From assembly GCA_002385485.1 (NCBI GenBank), contig DGDP01000053.1, positions 1 to 14,463 on the forward strand: a DNA stretch of 14,463 nucleotides. The letters are read 5' to 3'. The stretch's first letter is position 1; each line of letters begins with the position of its first letter. The translations under genes and the position numbers were made by a program. This document shows, in pieces, positions 1 through 6,324 of this stretch. The notes below the pieces were generated by a model. It was not told the DNA's origin. It made no database searches and saw only the letters and a program-made list of their open reading frames with translations. This DNA comes from Acetomicrobium sp. UBA3949. Lineage in GTDB: Bacteria > Synergistota > Synergistia > Synergistales > Acetomicrobiaceae.

Positions 1-30
1 ACACCTTCCGGCCCATTTTTATATTTCTAA

Positions 31-41
31 AAGGGGGGAAA
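31..41 (+). promoter_or_regulatory. Shine-Dalgarno sequence of serA
   Basis: A purine-rich AAGGGGGGAAA tract ends three bases before the ATG at 45. It supports that ATG as the serA start. Positions 1-30 upstream carry no recognisable gene. They contain a GC-rich patch followed by an AT-rich stretch, too short to call a promoter or terminator. Confidence 0.75.
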
Positions 42-44
42 TTT

Positions 45-1679
45 ATGTTTAAAGTCTTAATAACAGAACATATTCACGAAGAGGGCTTGAAGGAACTCTA
101 TGAGGCACCTGACATCGAGGCAATCCTTCGGTTGAACATGTCGCAGGAGGAGCTTTGCGATGCCGTCAAAGACATCGACGCCCTGATCACCAGGAGCGGA
201 ACTGCCGTGGACAAAAAGCTGCTGGAAGCAGGCAAAAAGTTGAAAGTGGTAGCCAGAGTCGGAGTGGGGGTAGACAATATCGATTTAGGCGCTGCGAGCA
301 AGAGGGGGATTATAGTGCTCAACTCGCCCACGGGTAACACTCTTGCCGCCACGGAGCTTACCATGGGGATGATATTTTCGATCGCAAGAAAAATCCCGCA
401 GGCGAACAATTCACTGCTGTCGGGAGAGTGGAAGAGGGAGAAGTTTCTCGGGACCCAACTTTACGGAAAGACCCTTTTGATAGTTGGCCTGGGGAGGATA
501 GGCTCCTCAGTCGCAACGCGGGCAAAGGCGTTGGGAATGGAGATATTTTGTTACGATCCATACATAAATCCGAAAAAGGCCGAAAACCTCGGAGTTAAAC
601 GTCTGGACGACCTAAGGGGAGCTTTATCCCTCGCAGATTTTGTAACCCTTCACGTGCCCCTGACGCACGAGACCAGAAACATGATCAACGAAGAAACTCT
701 GAAATCTATCAAAAGAGGGGCATATCTGATAAATTGTGCCAGAGGAGGGATCGTAGACGAAGGAGCCTGTGCGAAGGCACTCAAGGAAGACAGGTTGGCC
801 GGGGCTGCTTTCGACGTCCACGTCGTCGAACCGACAAAGGAAAGCCCCCTTTTCGACCCCGCCATAATAGAGAAGGTCGTCGTAACACCCCATATAGGAG
901 CAAACACCAGGGAGGCCCAAAGAGCCGTCGCCGAGATCGTGGTAAAAAACCTCATAAAAGCGCTATCGGGCGAACCCTACGAAAATGCCGTAAACCTCCC
1001 CTATATGAAAAACAAGATGACCCTTCAGGAAAGGGAGTTTCTGTCGCTTGCCAGAAGGATGGGCATGATAGCGGCTTGTGTCATCAAGGAACACGTTGAT
1101 GAAATCACCGTGGCCATGGCCGGACCCTTATTTGAAGAGGTCGAGATAAGCTTGCCCTTTGAAGTACCCTACAGATATATGCCCTTCACGGCAGCGGCTC
1201 TTAAGGGACTTCTCGAGGTAAGGCTGGGCCCTGAAGTGAACGCCATGTCGGCGCCTCTTCTCGCAAAAGAGCATGGTATAAGCGTCTTCGAGAGCAGGCG
1301 AGAGGCAAGGACGTATAAAAATGTACTTGCCATCGAAGTCAAATCTCAAAATAAGACCTTTTCCATGGCGGGAACGGTGACGGAAGAGGGCAAAAAGCGA
1401 ATAGTAGGTGTAGATGATTACGAGATAGACTTCGTTCCAGATGGGTGGGTGCTACTTTTTTCCAACCACGACAGGCCTGGGGTCATAGGAAAGATAGGCA
1501 CATTGCTGGGAGACTACGGAGTAAACATCGCAAACTTTGCCCTGGGAAGGAAAAACGGTAGCGGACTTGCCATCGCTGCCCTTCAACTTGACAGCAGCAT
1601 TCCAAAAGAGGCAATGGAAAAGATCCAAAAAGATGCAGATTTAATCTGGGCCCACTTGATAAACCTCAAAGGAGAGTGA
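45..1679 (+). CDS. serA: D-3-phosphoglycerate dehydrogenase
   Basis: This enzyme oxidises 3-phosphoglycerate to 3-phosphohydroxypyruvate with NAD+, the first step of the phosphorylated serine pathway, in the cytoplasm. The 544-residue protein has the long (type 1) SerA layout. A split catalytic domain lies at about 1-95 and 285-315. The NAD-binding Rossmann domain lies at about 96-284, with the GLGRIG motif at 148-153. An intervening ASB-type domain covers about 320-445, and a C-terminal ACT domain about 467-540 (HDRPGVIGKIG at 475-485). The 2-hydroxyacid dehydrogenase catalytic residues are visible: R233 in CARGG, a Glu in VVEP near 262, and H283 in TPHIGA. The ACT domain suggests serine feedback control, but only by family analogy. 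The ATG has a strong ribosome binding site. The stop lies two bases before the ATG chosen for the next gene, so the two are probably co-transcribed. Confidence 0.96.
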   Translation: MFKVLITEHIHEEGLKELYEAPDIEAILRLNMSQEELCDAVKDIDALITRSGTAVDKKLLEAGKKLKVVARVGVGVDNIDLGAASKRGIIVLNSPTGNTLAATELTMGMIFSIARKIPQANNSLLSGEWKREKFLGTQLYGKTLLIVGLGRIGSSVATRAKALGMEIFCYDPYINPKKAENLGVKRLDDLRGALSLADFVTLHVPLTHETRNMINEETLKSIKRGAYLINCARGGIVDEGACAKALKEDRLAGAAFDVHVVEPTKESPLFDPAIIEKVVVTPHIGANTREAQRAVAEIVVKNLIKALSGEPYENAVNLPYMKNKMTLQEREFLSLARRMGMIAACVIKEHVDEITVAMAGPLFEEVEISLPFEVPYRYMPFTAAALKGLLEVRLGPEVNAMSAPLLAKEHGISVFESRREARTYKNVLAIEVKSQNKTFSMAGTVTEEGKKRIVGVDDYEIDFVPDGWVLLFSNHDRPGVIGKIGTLLGDYGVNIANFALGRKNGSGLAIAALQLDSSIPKEAMEKIQKDADLIWAHLINLKGE

Positions 1680-1681
1680 AG

Positions 1682-2320
1682 ATGTTGCGATACTACCTCA
1701 TGAGACACGGAGAAACGACCTGGAACGCCAAGGACGTATTTCAGGGAAAGCAGGACACGCCTTTAAGCGAAAAAGGCCTGCTTCAAGCCGAGCTTACGGC
1801 GAACCTCGCTTCCCGGATCGGAAAAGCAAGGATATGGTGCAGCCCCCTAAAGAGGGCATTGCAAACGGCACAACTCCTGGCCGAAAGGGGCGGATATGAG
1901 ATACTCACAGAAAAGGGCCTGATGGAGATAGATCACGGCAAATGGGAACGCCTTCATGTGGAAGAGGTGAAACGTCTTTATCCGGAATCCTTTGAGATGT
2001 GGCACAAAAAGCCCGATAAGGTCGTAATGCCCGATGGCGAAAGCCTGAGAGACGTTCAGGAACGGGCCTTAAGGGTTTTGACCAAAATAAGGGAAAGCGG
2101 AGAAGAGCAGGCTATTATAATGACCCATGACGCCGTGATCAAATGTCTTCTCTGCCATTGGCTCGAGCTTTCCCTCTCGAAGTACTGGAGTTTCAAGTTC
2201 TCAAACTGCAGCGTATCCATAGTGGAGGAAGACGATAAGGGTAAGGCAGTCATCTTGCTCCTCGACGATGTATGCCACCTGAAGCAAGGCTGGACCTGGC
2301 CGGAACAAAAATCGGTGTAA
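1682..2320 (+). CDS. Histidine phosphatase superfamily protein, probable metal-independent phosphoserine phosphatase
   Basis: This is a cofactor-independent phosphatase of the phosphoglycerate mutase-like branch, 212 residues. The phosphohistidine motif RHGET is at 8-12 with nucleophile H9. The supporting arginine is R58 (SPLKR), the acid is E82 in MEIDHGKWE, and the second catalytic histidine is H149 in MTHD. It is far shorter than true mutases (about 250 residues). Relatives are often annotated as alpha-ribazole phosphatase (CobC) or GpmB, but no cobalamin genes are nearby. The gene directly follows serA, and the usual aromatic residue before G86 is His (H85). In Hydrogenobacter iPSP1, His85 is reported as important for phosphoserine hydrolysis. 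I therefore infer phosphoserine phosphatase, the last step of serine synthesis. A GTG at 1676 overlaps the serA stop, but it lies only one base after the AAAGGAG site at 1668-1674. The ATG at 1682, spaced 7, is the better start. Confidence 0.85.
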   Translation: MLRYYLMRHGETTWNAKDVFQGKQDTPLSEKGLLQAELTANLASRIGKARIWCSPLKRALQTAQLLAERGGYEILTEKGLMEIDHGKWERLHVEEVKRLYPESFEMWHKKPDKVVMPDGESLRDVQERALRVLTKIRESGEEQAIIMTHDAVIKCLLCHWLELSLSKYWSFKFSNCSVSIVEEDDKGKAVILLLDDVCHLKQGWTWPEQKSV

Positions 2321-2337
2321 ATGGTTTTACAAATTCC

Positions 2338-3129
2338 TTAGGGCACAGCCTTGAGCATCCCTCCGTCAGCGATAATCGTCTGTCCCGTGATGTAGCTGTT
2401 GGCCTCGGAACAGAGAAACGCGGCCAGACGGCCATATTCCCGGGGATCGCCATACCTGCCCATGGGAATTTGTCTTAACATATTAGAGCGAACTTCCTCA
2501 GGCGAGAGGTTTTGGCGCTCTGCCGCTGCTTTATCCAGCTGCTCTATGCGATCCGTTTTGAACCTTCCTGGGCCAATAACGTTGACCAATATGTTATAGA
2601 GTGCCACTTCGCGGGCCAAGGTCTTCGTCATACCCACAACGCCGAGGCGGAATGTGTTTGAAAGTATTAAATTATCAATTGCCTCCCTGACGGAAGATGA
2701 GGTGGAATTGAGTATCCTGCCCCAGCGCATCTTTTTCATGTAGGGCAATACAAGTCTAGTCGTCCTGACAAAGCTCAGGAGGGTCAGCTCGAAAGCCCTT
2801 TGCCAGACATCGTCAGGAAAATCTTCGAACCTTCCCGGAGGAGGTCCGCCGGCGTTGTTCACCAGGACATGAATGGTGCCATACTTTTGAACGACAAAGC
2901 TGATAAGCTTTTCTATATCGCCGGATTTAGTTACGTCGCAGACGAAATGCAGAGGCTCTTTTCCGGTACTTTCTTTTATATCCCCCTTTGCAACCTTCAG
3001 CTTCTCTTCGTTCGTGGAGGAAATTACTACATTCGCTCCCTCCCTCGCGAGCTCCGTCGCAATGGCCTTTCCCAAGCCGGAACTGGAGGCCAGGACCAAT
3101 GCTACCTTTCCTTCAAGCCCCATGTTCAT
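2338..3129 (-). CDS. Short-chain dehydrogenase/reductase homologue with altered active site
   Basis: This is a 263-residue Rossmann-fold protein of classical SDR length. The nucleotide-binding glycine motif appears as ASSSGLG (14-20) instead of TGxxxGIG. The NNAGG motif is at 91-95, a serine-rich strand with the likely catalytic Ser is at 142-146 (STSSS), and the C-terminal half ends in the typical GQTIIADGG. The YxxxK catalytic pair is missing: alignment to the SDR helix places SNTFR (157-161) there, so Tyr is replaced by Ser157 and Lys by Arg161. A subgroup of 3-oxoacyl-ACP reductase-like SDRs has this altered tetrad, and the biochemical reaction is unknown to me. It is the last gene of the rsmG-parA-parB-atpZ run, starting 20 bases after the atpZ stop. 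A GGGGGG-rich ribosome site at 3138-3145 is spaced 8 from the first ATG. It ends 17 bases from the convergent phosphatase gene. Confidence 0.85.
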   Translation of the reverse strand: MNMGLEGKVALVLASSSGLGKAIATELAREGANVVISSTNEEKLKVAKGDIKESTGKEPLHFVCDVTKSGDIEKLISFVVQKYGTIHVLVNNAGGPPPGRFEDFPDDVWQRAFELTLLSFVRTTRLVLPYMKKMRWGRILNSTSSSVREAIDNLILSNTFRLGVVGMTKTLAREVALYNILVNVIGPGRFKTDRIEQLDKAAAERQNLSPEEVRSNMLRQIPMGRYGDPREYGRLAAFLCSEANSYITGQTIIADGGMLKAVP

Positions 3130-3149
3130 GTGATTAGCCCCCCTTTTAA

Positions 3150-3392
3150 CTATTCCCTTCTATCGTTTTTAAGCTTATCCGCTATGGACTTTATCATGTT
3201 CCAACACTGTAATAACCCGAGGACTGCGCCCAAAAGGGCACCCCAAAGGGGTATCGACCTGCCCAGTCCATATCTATCCTCAAAATATAAGCCCAAGTAG
3301 TAACCCAACAAGACGAACCCTACCATCAAAAGGGCAGCAGAGACAACCTTTGCGAAAATCGCTATATCTTCGAAATTTAATTTAAAATTCAT
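3150..3392 (-). CDS. AtpZ/AtpI-family two-helix membrane protein
   Basis: This is an 80-residue protein with two predicted transmembrane helices, at about 14-36 and 49-66. They are joined by a short charged, Gly-containing loop (EDRYGLGRS), and the C-terminal tail (KLKNDRRE) is basic. Glycines spaced through both helices (GYYLG, GALLGAVLG) and an acidic residue at the end of helix 1 match the AtpZ-type family. Those proteins usually sit before ATP synthase operons and are linked to Mg2+/Ca2+ transport or F0 assembly. No atp gene is present here. The gene starts only 6 bases after the parB stop, with no clear ribosome binding site: a GGGG at 3406-3409 is 13 bases away. Translation is therefore probably coupled to parB. 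Function at this position is inferred from family resemblance only; a generic small membrane protein remains possible. Confidence 0.75.
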   Translation of the reverse strand: MNFKLNFEDIAIFAKVVSAALLMVGFVLLGYYLGLYFEDRYGLGRSIPLWGALLGAVLGLLQCWNMIKSIADKLKNDRRE

Positions 3393-3398
3393 TTTAAA

Positions 3399-4268
3399 TT
3401 ATACGCCCCGATCGAACAGCGAATCAATATTTTCCTCGAGAAACTTTACAAGCCTTTCGACTCTCTTGTCGTCCAAACCTCCTATGATCAACCTGCTTTC
3501 GTCTTGACTTTTCTTTACGACTACTTTAAGGCCGTGGCTTTTGCCGAGGGGCAGTTCAACGGTAGAGGTCTTCTTTCTTCTTGCATCGCCCGAGGCCTTA
3601 AGCCTGCTTATCTCATCCTCAAGCCTTCTCACCGACCAGGAATGGACCACGCACTTTCGGGCAAGGACTGTTTGATCATCTCCGGAGGACAATCCCGAAA
3701 GAGCTCTTGCATGGCCTTCTGATATCTTTCCCTCCTCAAGCAGCTTCTGTACCTCTGCAGGCAAGTCAAGTAAACGCAGCTTGTTCGACACAAGGGGGCG
3801 ACTCCATCCCAGGCGGGAGGCCACCTCCTCATGTGTCATCTCAAACCTTTTTATCAGCTCCGAAAGGGACTTGGCCACTTCTATGGGCGACAGATCCTCC
3901 CTTTGGAGATTTTCTACGAGCGCCACCTCGAGGGACTGAGCATCATCCAAATCGACTATTACAACGGGAACTTCCTTAAGTCCCGCGATCTTCGCAGCTT
4001 TCCAACGCCTTTCGCCAGCCACAACTTCGTAACCTTCCCCGGCACGCCTAACTATTAGGGGCTGTAAAATGCCGTGTTCTTTGATGGACTCGGCCAGAGA
4101 CGTCAAGCCCTCGTCGTTTATGCTTTGTCTCGGCTGAAAGGAAGAGGGTTTAATTTCGTCTATGGGCAAAAACCCCCGATCCTTTGAAGGGATCGCCCTT
4201 TTATCCTCGAAGGATGATCCTATTAGCGCTTCTAATCCCTTTCCTAAAGCTTTCTTGGATTTAGCCAC
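3399..4268 (-). CDS. parB: Chromosome partitioning protein ParB (Spo0J-like)
   Basis: ParB binds parS sites near the origin, loads as a CTP-dependent clamp, spreads on DNA and stimulates ParA for chromosome segregation. The 289-residue protein begins with the ParA-interacting motif LGKGLEALIG (8-17). An N-terminal CTP-binding domain follows at about 33-125, with the GERRWKAA (85-92) and ENLQR (119-123) motifs. A helix-turn-helix DNA-binding domain lies at about 144-167, and a C-terminal dimerisation segment at about 245-285. The open frame extends upstream to 4319, but those extra 17 codons fall inside parA and lack conserved sequence. The GTG at 4268 has a GGAGG at 4279-4283, spaced 10, and gives the usual family N-terminus. 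It overlaps the end of parA by 25 bases, which suggests coupled translation. All the expected motifs are present. Confidence 0.94.
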   Translation of the reverse strand: MAKSKKALGKGLEALIGSSFEDKRAIPSKDRGFLPIDEIKPSSFQPRQSINDEGLTSLAESIKEHGILQPLIVRRAGEGYEVVAGERRWKAAKIAGLKEVPVVIVDLDDAQSLEVALVENLQREDLSPIEVAKSLSELIKRFEMTHEEVASRLGWSRPLVSNKLRLLDLPAEVQKLLEEGKISEGHARALSGLSSGDDQTVLARKCVVHSWSVRRLEDEISRLKASGDARRKKTSTVELPLGKSHGLKVVVKKSQDESRLIIGGLDDKRVERLVKFLEENIDSLFDRGV

Positions 4269-5017
4269 CTTTCTTCCACCTCCTCGGCCAATGCCATATA
4301 GGCCTTGGCACCGATGCACTGGGGGTCATAGTAAATTACAGGTTGACCGTAACTTGGCGCTTCAGAAAGCCTAACGTTTCGCGGAATTGTCGTCTCGAAC
4401 ACGGCATCCGAAAAACGCTTTCGCACTTCCTCCGCCACCTCTTTAGAGAGGTTTGTACGGCTGTCGTACATGGTCAGGATGACACCCCCGATATGTAACC
4501 TTTCGTTGAGGTGGCGTCGCACCAGTTCGACGGTTCCAACGAGCTGAGACAGCCCCTCCAGTGCGTAATACTCGCATTGTATGGGGACTACCACCGTTTC
4601 GGCAGCAACCAGCGCGTTCACGGTCAAAAGCCCTAAGGAAGGAGGGCAATCTATCAGGATCAGGTCGAAATCCTTCAGCTTCGATAAGGCCTTAGCCAAT
4701 CTGGTCTCTCTGCTCAACAGTCCCACCAGCTCGACCTCCGCCCCCGCCAATTCCAGCCTGGCCGGCAAGAGGTAAACCCCCTTCCACGTCGTTGAAGAGA
4801 TCGCCTCATCGGGAGACGAGTCATTGATCAACACGTCATACACGCTTCGAGACAACTTTCCCTTATCGATCCCCAATCCGCTGGTACTGTGCCCTTGAGG
4901 GTCGAGATCCGCTACGAGCACCCTTCTCCCTTTATCTCCCAGGGCTGCCGCCAGGTTCACGCAGGAGGTGGTCTTGCCCACACCTCCCTTTTGATTTGCT
5001 ACGGCTATAATACGCAA
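4244..5017 (-). CDS. parA: Chromosome partitioning ATPase ParA (Soj-like)
   Basis: This P-loop ATPase binds DNA non-specifically as an ATP dimer. It moves ParB-parS complexes, and in related bacteria it also affects DnaA. The 257-residue protein has the deviant Walker A motif KGGVGKTT at 10-17 with both signature lysines (K10 and K15). It also has VADLDPQG at 35-42, Walker B LILIDCPPS at 119-127, and the C-terminal LSEAPSYGQPV segment typical of Soj. An ATG at 5035 would add six residues but has only a weak ribosome site. The TTG at 5017 follows a near-perfect GGAGGTGA at 5023-5030 by 5 bases. It also yields the family-typical start just before IIAVANQKGG. The rsmG stop codon is part of that ribosome site, so translation of rsmG and parA is likely coupled. 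Confidence 0.94.
   Translation of the reverse strand: MRIIAVANQKGGVGKTTSCVNLAAALGDKGRRVLVADLDPQGHSTSGLGIDKGKLSRSVYDVLINDSSPDEAISSTTWKGVYLLPARLELAGAEVELVGLLSRETRLAKALSKLKDFDLILIDCPPSLGLLTVNALVAAETVVVPIQCEYYALEGLSQLVGTVELVRRHLNERLHIGGVILTMYDSRTNLSKEVAEEVRKRFSDAVFETTIPRNVRLSEAPSYGQPVIYYDPQCIGAKAYMALAEEVEERWLNPRKL
4279..4285 (-). promoter_or_regulatory. Shine-Dalgarno site of parB inside parA
   Basis: On the minus strand a GAGGAGG heptamer lies within the parA coding sequence, 10 bases upstream of the GTG at 4268. It is the only strong ribosome site near the parB N-terminus and excludes the longer frame starting at 4319. Confidence 0.65.
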
Positions 5018-5022
5018 AAGGC

Positions 5023-5030
5023 TCACCTCC
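5023..5030 (-). promoter_or_regulatory. Shine-Dalgarno site of parA embedded in the rsmG stop
   Basis: Read on the minus strand, GGAGGTGA contains the last Arg codon and the TGA stop of rsmG. It lies 5 bases before the TTG at 5017. It matches the 16S anti-Shine-Dalgarno almost perfectly, which decides the parA start and points to rsmG-parA translational coupling. Confidence 0.7.
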
Positions 5031-5721
5031 ACCATGGCCTTCTTTCGGGGATGCCAACCCTTCTGGGAACGCTTATTTGTGCGTCCTTTACCTTCTTCCA
5101 TGTAAATAAGTAAAGCTTCTTGCCCGCCACCTCATAGCTCCATATCTCAAGCCCCGACCACCCCAATTTCTCCTCTTTTCCCTCGAATTCTTCCAGCTCC
5201 TCAAATCCCTTTGGCCCCTTGAAGGCCATGCAGCTGCCGCCCCTTCTGACGAGGGGGGAAAAATATTCTAGAAGGACGCCCAGGTGGGAGACGGCGCGGG
5301 CAGCAGCCAAATCGTAGAGACCTTTATTTGAAGATGCGAATTCCTCCGCCCTGGAGCAATGAACCCTGACATTTTCCAGGTTTAAGCTGCGGACCATCTC
5401 CTCCAGGACGAGACATTTTTTCCCGACGCTGTCCAGGAGATCGATAAATACGTCGCTTCTGCAGACAGCCCATACGAGCCCCGGCAACCCCCCTCCCGTC
5501 CCGATATCCACTATTCGGACATTGGAAGGAATAAGCTGTAGGGCCGCGAGACAGTCCACGATATGTTCGTCGAATATGCACTTTGGGTCGGCAGGCCCCG
5601 TCAAACGGGCACGGCTATTTGCCAATCCCAGAAGCTTTGCATAGTCCATCAATTTATCTCTGTTAGCATCTATTATGCCTTCTAAGACGTCCGATGCTAC
5701 TTCTTTCGTCATAACTTTCAA
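5023..5721 (-). CDS. rsmG: 16S rRNA (guanine527-N7)-methyltransferase RsmG
   Basis: RsmG methylates N7 of G527 in 16S rRNA using S-adenosylmethionine; loss of the enzyme gives low-level streptomycin resistance in other bacteria. The roughly 232-residue protein has the SAM-binding motif DIGTGGGLPG at 72-81, an ARAV segment at 141-144 and the family's C-terminal RRVGIPERRP pattern at about 220-229. The start is uncertain. GTG at 5733 and ATG at 5730 both open the frame, but the AGGAGG at 5733-5738 overlaps the GTG and leaves only 2 bases before the ATG. The TTG at 5721, with 11 bases spacing, is my choice; an ATG at 5712 is also possible. It is the first gene of the operon leading to parA and parB. 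In many bacteria mnmG lies upstream of rsmG; here that position holds a divergent gene instead. Confidence 0.92.
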   Translation of the reverse strand: MKVMTKEVASDVLEGIIDANRDKLMDYAKLLGLANSRARLTGPADPKCIFDEHIVDCLAALQLIPSNVRIVDIGTGGGLPGLVWAVCRSDVFIDLLDSVGKKCLVLEEMVRSLNLENVRVHCSRAEEFASSNKGLYDLAAARAVSHLGVLLEYFSPLVRRGGSCMAFKGPKGFEELEEFEGKEEKLGWSGLEIWSYEVAGKKLYLFTWKKVKDAQISVPRRVGIPERRPWWR

Positions 5722-5744
5722 ATCTTCCATCACCTCCTATCGAT

Positions 5745-5772
5745 GATATACTATTTTTCAAAACCCTAACAA
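5745..5772 (-). promoter_or_regulatory. Candidate sigma70-type promoter of the rsmG-par operon
   Basis: On the minus strand TTGTTA (5767-5772) and TATATC (5745-5750) are separated by 16 bases. A start near 5738 would leave a very short leader beginning at the AGGAGG ribosome site. It is the only good hexamer pair I see between the divergent genes on this strand. Confidence 0.5.
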
Positions 5773-5784
5773 CAGGCGATCTTT

Positions 5785-5815
5785 TTGCGATGCCTCCGTG
5801 ATTTTATGTTATCAT
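5785..5815 (+). promoter_or_regulatory. Candidate promoter of the PPC-domain gene
   Basis: A TTGCGA (5785-5790) is followed, after a 19-base spacer, by the extended -10 TGtTATCAT (5807-5815). A second -10-like TATTAT lies at 5816-5821. The spacing is long, so the call rests mostly on the extended -10. It faces away from the rsmG promoter within the 140-base divergent region at 5734-5873. Confidence 0.4.
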
Positions 5816-5873
5816 TATTATAGCGTGACAAAATTATCGAGGAATAGAAGACGAAGGGAAAGGGGAGATCGAC

Positions 5874-6317
5874 ATGTCCGATAAAATTATCTACGCTAGA
5901 GACGATAATTATCTTATAGTCCGTCTGAGAGACGGCGATGATTTTTTTGAAACGCTTCTGTCCTTGCTCAAAAAAGAGGACATTAAATCAGCCGTTTTAG
6001 TCTCTTCCGTAGGAATGATGAGAGACGTAGAGTTGGGCTGGTTTAGCGGGGAAGAGTACATAAAAAAATCCTTCGAAGAGCCGATGGAGCTTCTTTCGCT
6101 CACGGGTTCCGTAAACGAGACGGAGGAAGGGAAAATATTCTTACACCTCCATGCGGTATTAGGGTCTTCGGATTTGACGACTGCAGGGGGTCATTTGTTC
6201 AAGGCTACAGTGCACCAGACGAACGAACTGGTATTCCTGCTGCCGACAAATATATATTTGAAGCGGTTGAGAGAGGGAGAGGGATTGCTCAGGCTCTTCC
6301 CCGAGCGCAAGAAATAA
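5874..6317 (+). CDS. PPC/DUF296 domain protein
   Basis: This 147-residue protein consists almost entirely of one PPC (plants and prokaryotes conserved, DUF296) domain. The family hallmark is visible: an HLH pair at 91-93 (H91, H93) followed by AGGHL with H107. Together these form the metal-binding triad seen in structures of bacterial PPC proteins. The N-terminal part has the usual SAVLVSSVGMMRDVELGW strand-helix segment (39-56). In plants the domain accompanies AT-hook DNA-binding motifs; here there is no AT-hook and no signal peptide, so it is a free-standing cytoplasmic protein whose ligand is unknown. An AGGGGAG at 5861-5867 gives a good ribosome site for the ATG. The next gene, an anchored nuclease, starts 7 bases after the stop, so the two are probably one transcript. 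Confidence 0.88.
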   Translation: MSDKIIYARDDNYLIVRLRDGDDFFETLLSLLKKEDIKSAVLVSSVGMMRDVELGWFSGEEYIKKSFEEPMELLSLTGSVNETEEGKIFLHLHAVLGSSDLTTAGGHLFKATVHQTNELVFLLPTNIYLKRLREGEGLLRLFPERKK

Positions 6318-6324
6318 CAAGACC

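Noticed and set aside
646..661. ParS-like CTTCACGTG inside serA
   Set aside because: About 9 of 16 positions match and the right half lacks the expected A-rich arm; a chance CACGTG in coding sequence is likelier.
2316..2331. Six-base-pair hairpin TGTAAA-TGGT-TTTACA between the convergent phosphatase and SDR genes
   Set aside because: The stem is short and AT-rich and overlaps a stop codon. Only the minus-strand direction has a short T-run some bases later. It is too weak to call a terminator.
2529..2540. Possible DnaA box (TTATCCA-)
   Set aside because: It is a single site with mismatches in the last two bases, inside the SDR gene and without neighbouring boxes.
4269..4319. Longer parB N-terminus starting at 4319
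   Set aside because: The extra 17 codons overlap parA, carry no conserved residues, and have no ribosome site. The GTG at 4268 has a strong one and gives the family N-terminus.
5904..5913. Palindrome GATAATTATC near the start of the PPC gene
   Set aside because: It falls in codons for conserved Asp-Asn-Tyr-type residues. It is short and AT-rich, with no second copy in the promoter region to suggest an operator.
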